A DNA stretch of 64,000 nucleotides from Karalla daura (Eukaryota; Chordata; Actinopteri; Chaetodontiformes; Leiognathidae): NCBI GenBank assembly GCA_029224185.1, contig JANZKI010000029.1, positions 1,116,001 through 1,180,000 of the forward strand, given 5' to 3'. The stretch's first letter is position 1, and the number at the start of each line of letters is the position of its first letter. This document shows, piece by piece, positions 1-10,219 of this stretch. Below the pieces are notes generated by a model, which was not told the DNA's origin, searched no databases, and worked only from the letters and a program-made list of their open reading frames with translations. The translations under genes were made by a program, and so were the position numbers.

Positions 1-17
1 TGAGCCTGTTTACAGCC

Positions 18-39
18 CCCTGCATAGGAGACTGCGGGG
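18..39. other. Short inverted repeat in each monomer; first example
   Basis: CCCTGCA (18-24) and TGCGGGG (33-39) can pair over 7 bp with one T-G wobble around the 8-nt loop taggagac. Several common variant sites (catagg, catcgg, caaagg, gagat) fall in the loop. The gactgtgggg change of the divergent monomers keeps pairing through a wobble in RNA. The agacagcgg variant loses the loop-closing pair. The stem is weak and may be chance. Confidence 0.35.
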
Positions 40-73
40 AAAAGCGCTGTGATAAAGTTTGTTGATACGTGCA

Positions 74-82
74 CCATTGGCC
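74..82 (-). promoter_or_regulatory. CCAAT box (NF-Y type) present in most monomers; first example
   Basis: On the minus strand this reads ggCCAATgg, which fits the published NF-Y consensus RRCCAATSR at every position. It recurs once per monomer, every 129 bp, wherever the plus strand reads ccattggcc. It is lost in the accgttgg, acctttgg and 128-bp variants. Whether any factor binds it here is not shown by the sequence. Confidence 0.4.
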
Positions 83-221
83 CATACGCAGTGCAGCAAC
101 AGGCCTGAAAAGTGTTTGGAAGGCTTAGTTGAGCCTGTTTACAGCCCCCTGCATAGGAGACTGCGGGGAAAAGCACTTTGAAAAAGTTTGTTGATGCGTG
201 GACCATTGGCCCATACGCAGT

Positions 222-3200
222 TCAGCAACAGGCCTGAAAAGTGTGTAGAACGCGTAGTTGAGCCTGTTTACAGCCCCCTGCATAGGAGACTGCGGGGAAA
301 AGCGCTTTGAAAAAGTTTGTTGATACGTGCACCCTTGGCCCATACGCAGTGCAGCAACAGGCCTGAAAAGTGTTTAGAACGCTTAGCTGAGCGTGTTTAC
401 AGCCCCCTGCATAGGAGACTGCGGGGAAAAGCGCTGTGACAAAGTTTGTTGATACGTGCACCATTGGCCCATACGCAGTGAAGCAACAGGCCTGAAAAGT
501 GTTTAGAACGCTTAGTTGAGCCTGTTTACAGCCCCCTGCAAAGGAGACTGCGGGGAAAAGTGCTTTGAAAAAGTTTGTTGATACGTGCACCATTGGCCCA
601 CACGCAGTGCAGCAACAGGCCTGAAAAGTGTTTAGAACGCTTAGTTGAGCCTGTTTACAGCCCCCTGCATAGGAGACTGCGGGGAAAAGCGCTTTGAAAA
701 AGTTTGTTGATACGTGCACCATTGGCCCACACGCAGTGCAGCAACAGGCCTGAAATGTATTCAGAACGCTTAGTTGAGCCTGTTTACAGCCCCCTGCAAA
801 GGAGATTGCGGGGAAAAGCGCTGTGATAAAGTTTGTTGATAAGTGCACCATTGGCCCATACGCAGTGCAGCAACAGGCCTGAAATGTATTCAGAACGCTT
901 AGTTGAGCCTGTTTACAGCCCCCTGCAAAGGAGATTGCGGGGAAAAGCGCTGTGATAAAGTTTGTTGATACGTGCACCATTGGCCCATACGCAGTGCAGC
1001 AACAGGCCTGAAAAGTGTTTAGAACGCTTAGTTGAGCCTGTTTACAGCCCCCTGCATCGGAGACAGCGGGGAAAAGCTCTTTGAAAAAGTTTGTTGACAC
1101 GTGCACCGTTGGCCCACACGCAGTGCAGCAACAGGCCTGAAAAGTGTTTAGAACGCTTAGTTGAGCCTGGTTACATCCCCCTGCATAGGAGACTGCGGGG
1201 AAAAGTGCTTTGAAAAAGTTTGTTGATACGTGCACCATTGGCCCATACGCAGTGCAGCAACAGGCCTGAAAAGTGTTTAGAACGCTTAGTTGAGCCTGTT
1301 TACAGCCCCCTGCATAGGAGAATGCGGGGGAAAGCGCTTTGGAAAAGTTTGTTGATACGTGCACCATTGGCCCATACGCAGTGCAGCAACAGGCCTGAAA
1401 TGTATTCAGAACGCTTAGTTGAGCCTGTTTACAGCCCCCTGCATAGGAGACTGCGGGGAAAAGCGCTGTGACAAAGTTTGTTGATACGTGCACCATTGGC
1501 CCATACGCAGTGCAGCAACAGGCCTGAAAAGTGTTTAGAACGCTTAGTTGAGCCTGTTTACAGCCCCCTGCATAGGAGACTGCGGGGAAAAGCGCTTTGA
1601 AAAAGTTTGTTGATACGTGCACCATTGGCCCATACGCAGTGCAGCAACAGGCCTGAAATGTATTCAGAACGCTTAGTTGAGCCTGTTTACAGCCCCCTGC
1701 AAAGGAGATTGCGGGGAAAAGCGCTGTGATAAAGTTTGTTGATACGTGCACCATTGGCCCATACGCAGTGCAGCAACAGGCCTGAAAAGTGTTTAGAAGG
1801 CTTAGTTGAGCCTGTTTACAGCCCCCTGCATCGGAGACTGCGGGGAAAAGCTCTTTGAAAAAGTTTGTTGACACGTGCACCGTTGGCCCACACGCAGTGC
1901 AGCAACAGGCCTGAAAAGTGTTTAGAACGCTTAGTTGAGCCTGTTTACAGCCCCCTGCATAGGAGACTGCGGGGAAAAGCGCTTTGAAAAAGTTTGTTGA
2001 TACGTGCACCATTGGCCCATACGCAGTGCAGCAAAAGGCCTGAAATGTATTCAGAACGCTTAGTTGAGCCTGTTTACAGCCCCCTGCATAGGAGACTGCG
2101 GGGAAAAGCGCTGTGACAAAGTTTGTTGATACGTGCACCATTGGCCCATACGCAGTGCAGCAACAGGCCTGAAAAGTGTTTAGAACGCTTAGTTGAGCCT
2201 GTTTACAGCCCCCTGCATAGGAGACTGCGGGGAAAAGTGCTTTGAAAAAGTTTGTTGAGACGTGCACCATTGGCCCATACGCAGTGCAGCAACAGGCCTG
2301 AAAAGTGTTTAGAACGCTTAGTTGAGCCTGTTTACAGCCCCCTGCATAGGAGACTGCGGGGAAAAGCGCTTTGAAAAAGTTTGTTGATACGTGCACCATT
2401 GGCCCATACGCAGTGCAGCAACAGGCCTGAAATGTATTCAGAACGCTTAGTTGAGCCTGTTTACAGCCCCCTGCATAGGAGACTGCGGGGAAAAGCGCTG
2501 TGATAAAGTTTGTTGATACGTGCACCATTGGCCCATACGCAGTGCAGCAACAGGCCTGAAAAGTGTTTAGAACGCTTAGTTGAGCCTGTTTACAGCCCCC
2601 TGCATAGGAGACTGCGGGGAAAAGCGCTTTGAAAAAGTGTGTGGATACGTGCACCATTGGCCCATACGCAGTGCAGCAACAGGCCTGAAATGTATTCAGA
2701 ACGCTTAGTTGAGCCTGTTTACAGCCCCCTGCAAAGGAGATTGCGGGGAAAAGCGCTGTGATAAAGTTTGTTGATACGTGCACCATTGGCCCATACGCAG
2801 TGCAGCAACAGGCCTGAAAAGTGTTTAGAACGCTTAGTTGAGCCTGTTTACAGCCCCCTGCATAGGAGACTGCGGGGAAAAGCGCTTTGAAAAAGTGTGT
2901 GGATACGTGCACCATTGGCCCATACGCAGTGCAGCAAAAGGCCTGAAATGTATTCAGAACGCTTAGTTGAGCCTGTTTACAGCCCCCTGCATAGGAGACT
3001 GCGGGGAAAAGCGCTGTGACAAAGTTTGTTGATACGTGCACCATTGGCCCATACGCAGTGCAGCAACAGGCCTGAAAAGTGTTTAGAACGCTTAGTTGAG
3101 CCTGTTTACAGCCCCCTGCATAGGAGACTGCGGGGAAAAGTGCTTTGAAAAAGTTTGTTGAGACGTGCACCATTGGCCCATACGCAGTGCAGCAACAGGC

Positions 3201-3947
3201 CTGAAAAGTGTTTAGAACGCTTAGTTGAGCCTGTTTACAGCCCCCTGCATAGGAGACTGCGGGGAAAAGCGCTTTGAAAAAGTTTGTTGATACGTGCACC
3301 ATTGGCCCATACGCAGTGCAGCAAAAGGCCTGAAATGTATTCAGAACGCTTAGTTGAGCCTGTTTACAGCCCCCTGCATAGGAGACTGCGGGGAAAAGCG
3401 CTGTGATAAAGTTTGTTGATACGTGCACCATTGGCCCATACGCAGTGCAGCAACAGGCCTGAAAAGTGTTTAGAACGCTTAGTTGAGCCTGTTTACAGCC
3501 CCCTGCATAGGAGACTGCGGGGAAAAGTGCTTTGAAAAAGTTTGTTGAGACGTGCACCATTGGCCCATACGCAGTGCAGCAACAGGCCTGAAAAGTGTTT
3601 AGAACGCTTAGTTGAGCCTGTTTACAGCCCCCTGCATAGGAGACTGCGGGGAAAAGCGCTTTGAAAAAGTTTGTTGATACGTGCACCATTGGCCCATACG
3701 CAGTGCAGCAACAGGCCTGAAATGTATTCAGAACGCTTAGTTGAGCCTGTTTACAGCCCCCTGCATAGGAGACTGCGGGGAAAAGCGCTGTGATAAAGTT
3801 TGTTGATACGTGCACCATTGGCCCATACGCAGTGCAGCAACAGGCCTGAAAAGTGTTTAGAACGCTTAGTTGAGCCTGTTTACAGCCCCCTGCATAGGAG
3901 ACTGCGGGGAAAAGCGCTTTGAAAAAGTGTGTTGATACGTGCACCAT
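222..3947 (-). other. Open frame of 1241 codons created by the satellite; probably not a gene
   Basis: This is the same minus-strand frame as the giant frame at 4784-51289, with about 29 repeats of 43 residues (MVHVSTNFFKALFPAVSYAG, then a Cys-rich CKQAQ...CCCTAYGP part). It closes at 222-224, where cagtgcag has become cagttcag and creates TGA. It is cut off on its upstream side by the single-base insertion near 3972. A short overlapping frame (3880-4593) and another (4612-4857) carry the same repeat on either side of the 4612 stop and the 4855 deletion. There is no promoter or unique N-terminus, and I recognise no protein family. I regard it as non-coding. Confidence 0.8.
1098..1103. promoter_or_regulatory. 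CACGTG E-box in the gacacgtg variant monomers; an early example
   Basis: The variant gttgacacgtgcaccgttgg creates a palindromic CACGTG, the core E-box of bHLH-ZIP factors, where ordinary monomers have TACGTG. Further examples are at 1872 and in each agacag cassette. The change is always seen together with loss of the neighbouring CCAAT box. Function is not shown. Confidence 0.35.
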
Positions 3948-6900
3948 TGGCCCATACGCAGTGCAGCAACAGGGCCTGAAAAGTGTTTAGAACGCTTAGT
4001 TGAGCCTGTTTACAGCCCCCTGCATAGGAGACTGCGGGGACAAGCGCTTTGAAAAAGTTTGTTGATACGTGCACCATTGGCCCATACGCAGTGCAGCAAC
4101 AGGCCTGAAAAGTGTTTAGAACGCTTAGTTGAGCCTGTTTACAGCCCCCTGCATCGGAGACTGCGGGGAAAAGCGCTTTGAAAAAGTTTGTTGATACGTG
4201 CACCTTTGGCCCATACGCAGTGCAGCAACAGGCCTGAAAAGTGTTTAGAACGCTTAGTTGAGCCTGTTTACAGCCCCCTGCATAGGAGACTGCGGGGAAA
4301 AGCACTTTGAAAAAGTTTGTTGATACATGCACCATTGGCCCACACGCAGTGCAGCAACAGGCCTGAAAAGTGTTTAGAACGCTTAGTTGAGCCTGTTTAC
4401 AGCCCCCTGCATAGGAGACTGCGGGGAAAAGCGCTTTGAAAAAGTTTGTTGATACGTGCACCATTGGCCCATACGCAGTGCAGCAACAGGCCTGAAATGT
4501 ATTCAGAACGCTTAGTTGAGCCTGTTTACAGCCCCCTGCATAGGAGACTGCGGGGAAAAGCGCTGTGATAAAGTTTGTTGATACGTGCACCATTGGCCCA
4601 TACGCAGTGCATCAACAGGCCTGAAAAGTGTTTAGAACGCTTAGTTGAGCCTGTTTACAGCCCCCTGCATAGGAGACTGCGGGGAAAAGCACTTTGAAAG
4701 AGTTTGTTGATACGTGCACCATTGGCCCACACGCAGTGCAGCAACAGGCCTGAAAAGTGTTTAGAACTCTTAGTTCAGCCTGTTTACAGCCCCCTGCATA
4801 GGAGACTGCGGGGAAAAGCGCTTTGAAAAAGTTTGTTGATACGTGCACCATTGGCACACGCAGTGCAGCAACAGGCCTGAAATGTATTCAGAACGCTTAG
4901 TTGAGCCTGTTTACAGCCCCCTGCAAAGGAGATTGCGGGGAAAAGCGCTGTGATAAAGTTTGTTGATACGTGCACCATTGGCCCATACGCAGTGCAGCAA
5001 CAGGCCTGAAAAGTGTTTAGAACGCTTAGTTGAGCCTGTTTACAGCCCCCTGCATCGGAGACAGCGGGGAAAAGCTCTTTGAAAAAGTTTGTTGACACGT
5101 GCACCGTTGGCCCACACGCAGTGCAGCAACAGGCCTGAAAAGTGTTTAGAACGCTTAGTTGAGCCTGGTTACATCCCCCTGCATAGGAGACTGCGGGGAA
5201 AAGTGCTTTGAAAAAGTTTGTTGATACGTGCACCATTGGCCCATACGCAGTGCAGCAACAGGCCTGAAAAGTGTTTAGAACGCTTAGTTGAGCCTGTTTA
5301 CAGCCCCCTGCATAGGAGACTGCGGGGGAAAGCGCTTTGAAAAAGTTTGTTGATACGTGCACCATTGGCCCATACGCAGTGCAGCAACAGGCCTGAAATG
5401 TATTCAGAACGCTTAGTTGAGCCTGTTTACAGCCCCCTGCATAGGAGACTGCGGGGAAAAGCGCTGTGACAAAGTTTGTTGATACGTGCACCATTGGCCC
5501 ATACGCAGTGCAGCAACAGGCCTGAAAAGTGTTTAGAACGCTTAGTTGAGCCTGTTTACAGCCCCCTGCATAGGAGACTGCGGGGAAAAGCGCTTTGAAA
5601 AAGTTTGTTGATACGTGCACCATTGGCCCATACGCAGTGCAGCAACAGGCCTGAAATGTATTCAGAACGCTTAGTTGAGCCTGTTTACAGCCCCCTGCAA
5701 AGGAGATTGCGGGGAAAAGCGCTGTGATAAAGTTTGTTGATACGTGCACCATTGGCCCATACGCAGTGCAGCAACAGGCCTGAAAAGTGTTTAGAACGCT
5801 TAGTTGAGCCTGTTTACAGCCCCGTGCATAGGAGACTGCGGGGAAAAGTGCTTTGAAAAAGTTTGTTGAGACGTGCACCATTGGCCCATACGCAGTGCAG
5901 CAACATGCCTGAAAAGTGTTTAGAACGCTTAGTTGAGCCTGTTTACAGCCCCCTGCATAGGAGACTGCGGGGAAAAGCGCTTTGAAAAAGTTTGTTGATA
6001 CGTGCACCATTGGCCCATACGCAGTGCAGCAACAGGCCTGAAAAGTGTTTAGAACGCTTAGTTGAGCCTGTTTACAGCCCCCTGCATCGGAGACTGCGGG
6101 GAAAAGCACTTTGAAAAAGTTTGTTGACACGTGCACCGTTGGCCCACACGCAGTGCAGCAACAGGCCTGAAAAGTGTTTAGAACGCTTAGTTGAGCCTGT
6201 TTACATCCCCCTGCATAGGAGACTGCGGGGAAAAGTGCTTTGAAAAAGTTTGTTGATACGTGCACCATTGGCCCATACGCAGTGCAGCAACAGGCCTGAA
6301 AAGTGTTTAGAACGCTTAGTTGAGCCTGTTTACAGCCCCCTGCATAGGAGACTGCGGGGAAAAGCGCTTTGAAAAAGTTTGTTGATACGTGCACCATTGG
6401 CCCATACGCAGTGCAGCAACAGGCCTGAAATGTATTCAGAACGCTTAGTTGAGCCTGTTTACAGCCCCCTGCATAGGAGACTGCGGGGAAAAGCGCTGTG
6501 ACAAAGTTTGTTGATACGTGCACCATTGGCCCATACGCAGTGCAGCAACAGGCCTGAAAAGTGTTTAGAACGCTTAGTTGAGCCTGTTTACAGCCCCCTG
6601 CAAAGGAGACTGCGGGGAAAAGTGCTTTGAAAAACTTTGTTGATACGTGCACCATTGGCCCATACGCAGTGCAGCAACAGGCCTGAAAAGTGTTTAGAAC
6701 GCTTAGTTGAGCCTGTTTACAGCCCCCTGCATCGGAGACTGCGGGGAAAAGCACTTTGAAAAAGTTTGTTGATACGTGCACCTTTGGCCCATACGCAGTG
6801 CAGCAACAGGCCTGAAAAGTGTTTAGAACGCTTAGTTGAGCCTGTTTACAGCCCCCTGCATAGGAGACTGCGGGGAAAAGCACTTTGAAAGAGTTTGTTG

Positions 6901-7510
6901 ATACGTGCACCATTGGCCCACACGCAGTGCAGCAACAGGCCTGAAAAGTGTTTAGAACGCTTAGTTGAGCCTGTTTGCAGCCCCCTGCATAGGAGACTGC
7001 GGGGAAAAGCGCTTTGAAAAAGTTTGTTGATACGTGCACCATTGGCCCATACGCAGTGCAGCAACAGGCCTGAAATGTATTCAGAACGCTTAGTTGAGCC
7101 TGTTTACAGCCCCCTGCAAAGGAGATTGCGGGGAAAAGCGCTGTGATAAAGTTTGTTGATACGTGCACCATTGGCCCATACGCAGTGCAGCAACAGGCCT
7201 GAAAAGTGTTTAGAACGCTTAGTTGAGCCTGTTTACAGCCCCCTGCATCGGAGACTGCGGGGAAAAGCACTTTGAAAAAGTTTGTTGATACGTGCACCTT
7301 TGGCCCATACGCAGTGCAGCAACAGGCCTGAAAAGTGTTTGGAACGCTTTGTTGAGCCTGTTTGCAGCCCCCTGCATCGGAGACTGCGGGGAAAAGCGCT
7401 TTGAAAAAGTTTGTTGAGACGTGCACCTTTGGCCCACACGCAGTGCAGCAGCAGGCCTGAACAGTGTTCAGAACGCTTAGTTGAGCCTGTTTACAGCCCC
7501 CTGCATAGGA

Positions 7511-10219
7511 GACTGCGGGGAAAAGCACTTTGAAAAAGTTTGTTGATACGTGCACCATTGGCCCACAAGCAGTGCAGCAACAGGCCTGAAAAGTGTTTAG
7601 AACGCTTAGTTGAGCCTGTTTACATCCCCCTGCATAGGAAACTGCGGGGAAAAGCGCTTTGAAAAAGTTTGTTGATACGTGCACCATTGGCCCATACGCA
7701 GTGCAGCAACAGGCCTGAAAAGTGTTTAGAACGCTTAGTTGAGCCTGTTTACAGCCCCATGCATAGGAGACTGCGGGGGAAAGCGCTTTGAAAAAGTTTG
7801 TTGATACGTGCACCATTGGCCCATACGCAGTGCAGCAACAGGCCTGAAATGTATTCAGAACGCTTAGTTGAGCCTGTTTACAGCCCCCTGCATAGGAGAC
7901 TGCGGGGAAAAGCGCTGTGACAAAGTTTGTTGATACGTGCACCATTGGCCCATACGCAGTGCAGCAACAGGCCTGAAAAGTGTTTAGAACGCTTAGTTGA
8001 GCCTGTTTACAGCCCCCTGCATAGGAGACTGCGGGGAAAAGCGCTTTGAAAAAGTTTGTTGATACGTGCACCATTGGCCCATACGCAGTGCAGCAACAGG
8101 CCTGAAATGTATTCAGAACGCTTAGTTGAGCCTGTTTACAGCCCCCTGCAAAGGAGATTGCGGGGAAAAGCGCTGTGATAAAGTTTGTTGATACGTGCAC
8201 CATTGGCCCATACGCAGTGCAGCAACAGGCCTGAAAAGTGTTTAGGACGCTTAGTTGAGCCTGTTTACAGCCCCGTGCATAGGAGACTGCGGGGAAAAGT
8301 GCTTTGAAAAAGTTTGTTGAGACGTGCACCATTGGCCCATACGCAGTGCAGCAACATGCCTGAAAAGTGTTTAGAACGCTTAGTTGAGCCTGTTTACAGC
8401 CCCCTGCATAGGAGACTGCGGGGAAAAGCGCTTTGAAAAAGTTTGTTGATACGTGCACCATTGGCCCATACGCAGTGCAGCAACAGGCCTGAAAAGTGTT
8501 TAGAACGCTTAGTTGAGCCTGTTTACAGCCCCCTGCATCGGAGACTGCGGGGAAAAGCACTTTGAAAGAGTTTGTTGATACGTGCACCATTGGCCCACAC
8601 GCAGTGCAGCAACAGGCCTGAAAAGTGTTTAGAACTCTTAGTTCAGCCTGTTTACAGCCCCCTGCATAGGAGACTGCGGGGAAAAGCGCTTTGAAAAAGT
8701 TTGTTGATACGTGCACCATTGGCCCACACGCAGTGCAGCAACAGGCCTGAAATGTATTCAGAACGCTTAGTTGAGCCTGTTTACAGCCCCCTGCAAAGGA
8801 GATTGCGGGGAAAAGCGCTGTGATAAAGTTTGTTGATACGTGCACCATTGGCCCATACGCAGTGCAGCAACAGGCCTGAAAAGTGTTTAGAACGCTTAGT
8901 TGAGCCTGTTTACAGCCCCCTGCATCGGAGACAGCGGGGAAAAGCTCTTTGAAAAAGTTTGTTGACACGTGCACCGTTGGCCCACACGCAGTGCAGCAAC
9001 AGGCCTGAAAAGTGTTTAGAACGCTTAGTTGAGCCTGGTTACATCCCCCTGCATAGGAGACTGCGGGGAAAAGTGCTTTGAAAAAGTTTGTTGATACGTG
9101 CACCATTGGCCCATACGCAGTGCAGCAACAGGCCTGAAAAGTGTTTAGAACGCTTAGTTGAGCCTGTTTACAGCCCCCTGCATAGGAGACTGCGGGGGAA
9201 AGCGCTTTGAAAAAGTTTGTTGATACGTGCACCATTGGCCCATACGCAGTGCAGCAACAGGCCTGAAATGTATTCAGAACGCTTAGTTGAGCCTGTTTAC
9301 AGCCCCCTGCATAGGAGACTGCGGGGAAAAGCGCTGTGACAAAGTTTGTTGATACGTGCACCATTGGCCCATACGCAGTGCAGCAACAGGCCTGAAAAGT
9401 GTTTAGAACGCTTAGTTGAGCCTGTTTACAGCCCCCTGCATAGGAGACTGCGGGGAAAAGCGCTTTGAAAAAGTTTGTTGATACGTGCACCATTGGCCCA
9501 TACGCAGTGCAGCAACAGGCCTGAAATGTATTCAGAACGCTTAGTTGAGCCTGTTTACAGCCCCCTGCAAAGGAGATTGCGGGGAAAAGCGCTGTGATAA
9601 AGTTTGTTGATACGTGCACCATTGGCCCATACGCAGTGCAGCAACAGGCCTGAAAAGTGTTTAGAACGCTTAGTTGAGCCTGTTTACAGCCCCGTGCATA
9701 GGAGACTGCGGGGAAAAGTGCTTTGAAAAAGTTTGTTGAGACGTGCACCATTGGCCCATACGCAGTGCAGCAACATGCCTGAAAAGTGTTTAGAACGCTT
9801 AGTTGAGCCTGTTTACAGCCCCCTGCATAGGAGACTGCGGGGAAAAGCGCTTTGAAAAAGTTTGTTGATACGTGCACCATTGGCCCATACGCAGTGCAGC
9901 AACAGGCCTGAAAAGTGTTTAGAACGCTTAGTTGAGCCTGTTTACAGCCCCCTGCATCGGAGACTGCGGGGAAAAGCACTTTGAAAAAGTTTGTTGACAC
10001 GTGCACCGTTGGCCCACACGCAGTGCAGCAACAGGCCTGAAAAGTGTTTAGAACGCTTAGTTGAGCCTGTTTACATCCCCCTGCATAGGAGACTGCGGGG
10101 AAAAGTGCTTTGAAAAAGTTTGTTGATACGTGCACCATTGGCCCATACGCAGTGCAGCAACAGGCCTGAAAAGTGTTTAGAACGCTTAGTTGAGCCTGTT
10201 TACAGCCCCCTGCATAGGA
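7511..10219. repeat. Tandem duplication of 21 monomers (2709 bp), copy A
   Basis: Rare variants in this segment recur exactly 2709 bp later. The ggaaactg change is at 7637 and 10346, the cacaagcag change recurs at the same offset, and the agacagcggg change is at 8929 and 11638. The cassette of variants between them keeps the same order. Breakpoints are good to roughly one monomer. They are judged from where the aagcactttg and aagcgctttg types swap at 10.2 kb and again at 12.9 kb. Confidence 0.85.

Larger units (their letters stand above)
1..4858. repeat. Left segment of the array, more degraded, with local dimer and trimer patterns
   Basis: This segment holds most of the lesions in the left part of the window. 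There is an in-frame stop at 222-224, an extra G at about 3972, a stop at 4612-4614 and a 2-bp deletion at about 4855. It also has private changes, such as ttgatgcgtggacc near 191. Short-period structure is visible between 1.9 and 3.9 kb. The order gcgctttg, then gcgctgtga, then gtgctttg recurs every three monomers (387 bp). The rare gtgtgtgg change at 2637 recurs exactly 258 bp later at 2895. The rare gcaaaaggcc change at 2031 recurs at 2934 and 3321, which is 7 and then 3 monomers on. No gene is visible here. Confidence 0.85.

Noticed and set aside
180..205. Possible CENP-B box in gtttgttgatacgtgca
   Set aside because: It resembles TTCGTTGGAAACGGG only with a gap. Without a gap, fewer than half of the essential positions of NTTCGNNNNANNCGGGN agree. 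The CGTTGG in the accgttgg variant lacks the rest of the box.
1220..1471. Plus-strand 83-codon frames here and at 52045 and 54367
   Set aside because: They are ordinary satellite read on the plus strand where local variants remove a stop. They have no ribosome-binding or promoter context and no family resemblance.
6846..7064. 72- and 68-codon minus-strand frames (MLHCVWANGARINK..., MWAKGARLNK...) repeated across the array
   Set aside because: They are a second reading frame of the same monomer that stays open over only one or two copies and closes in most others. They are shadows of the satellite.
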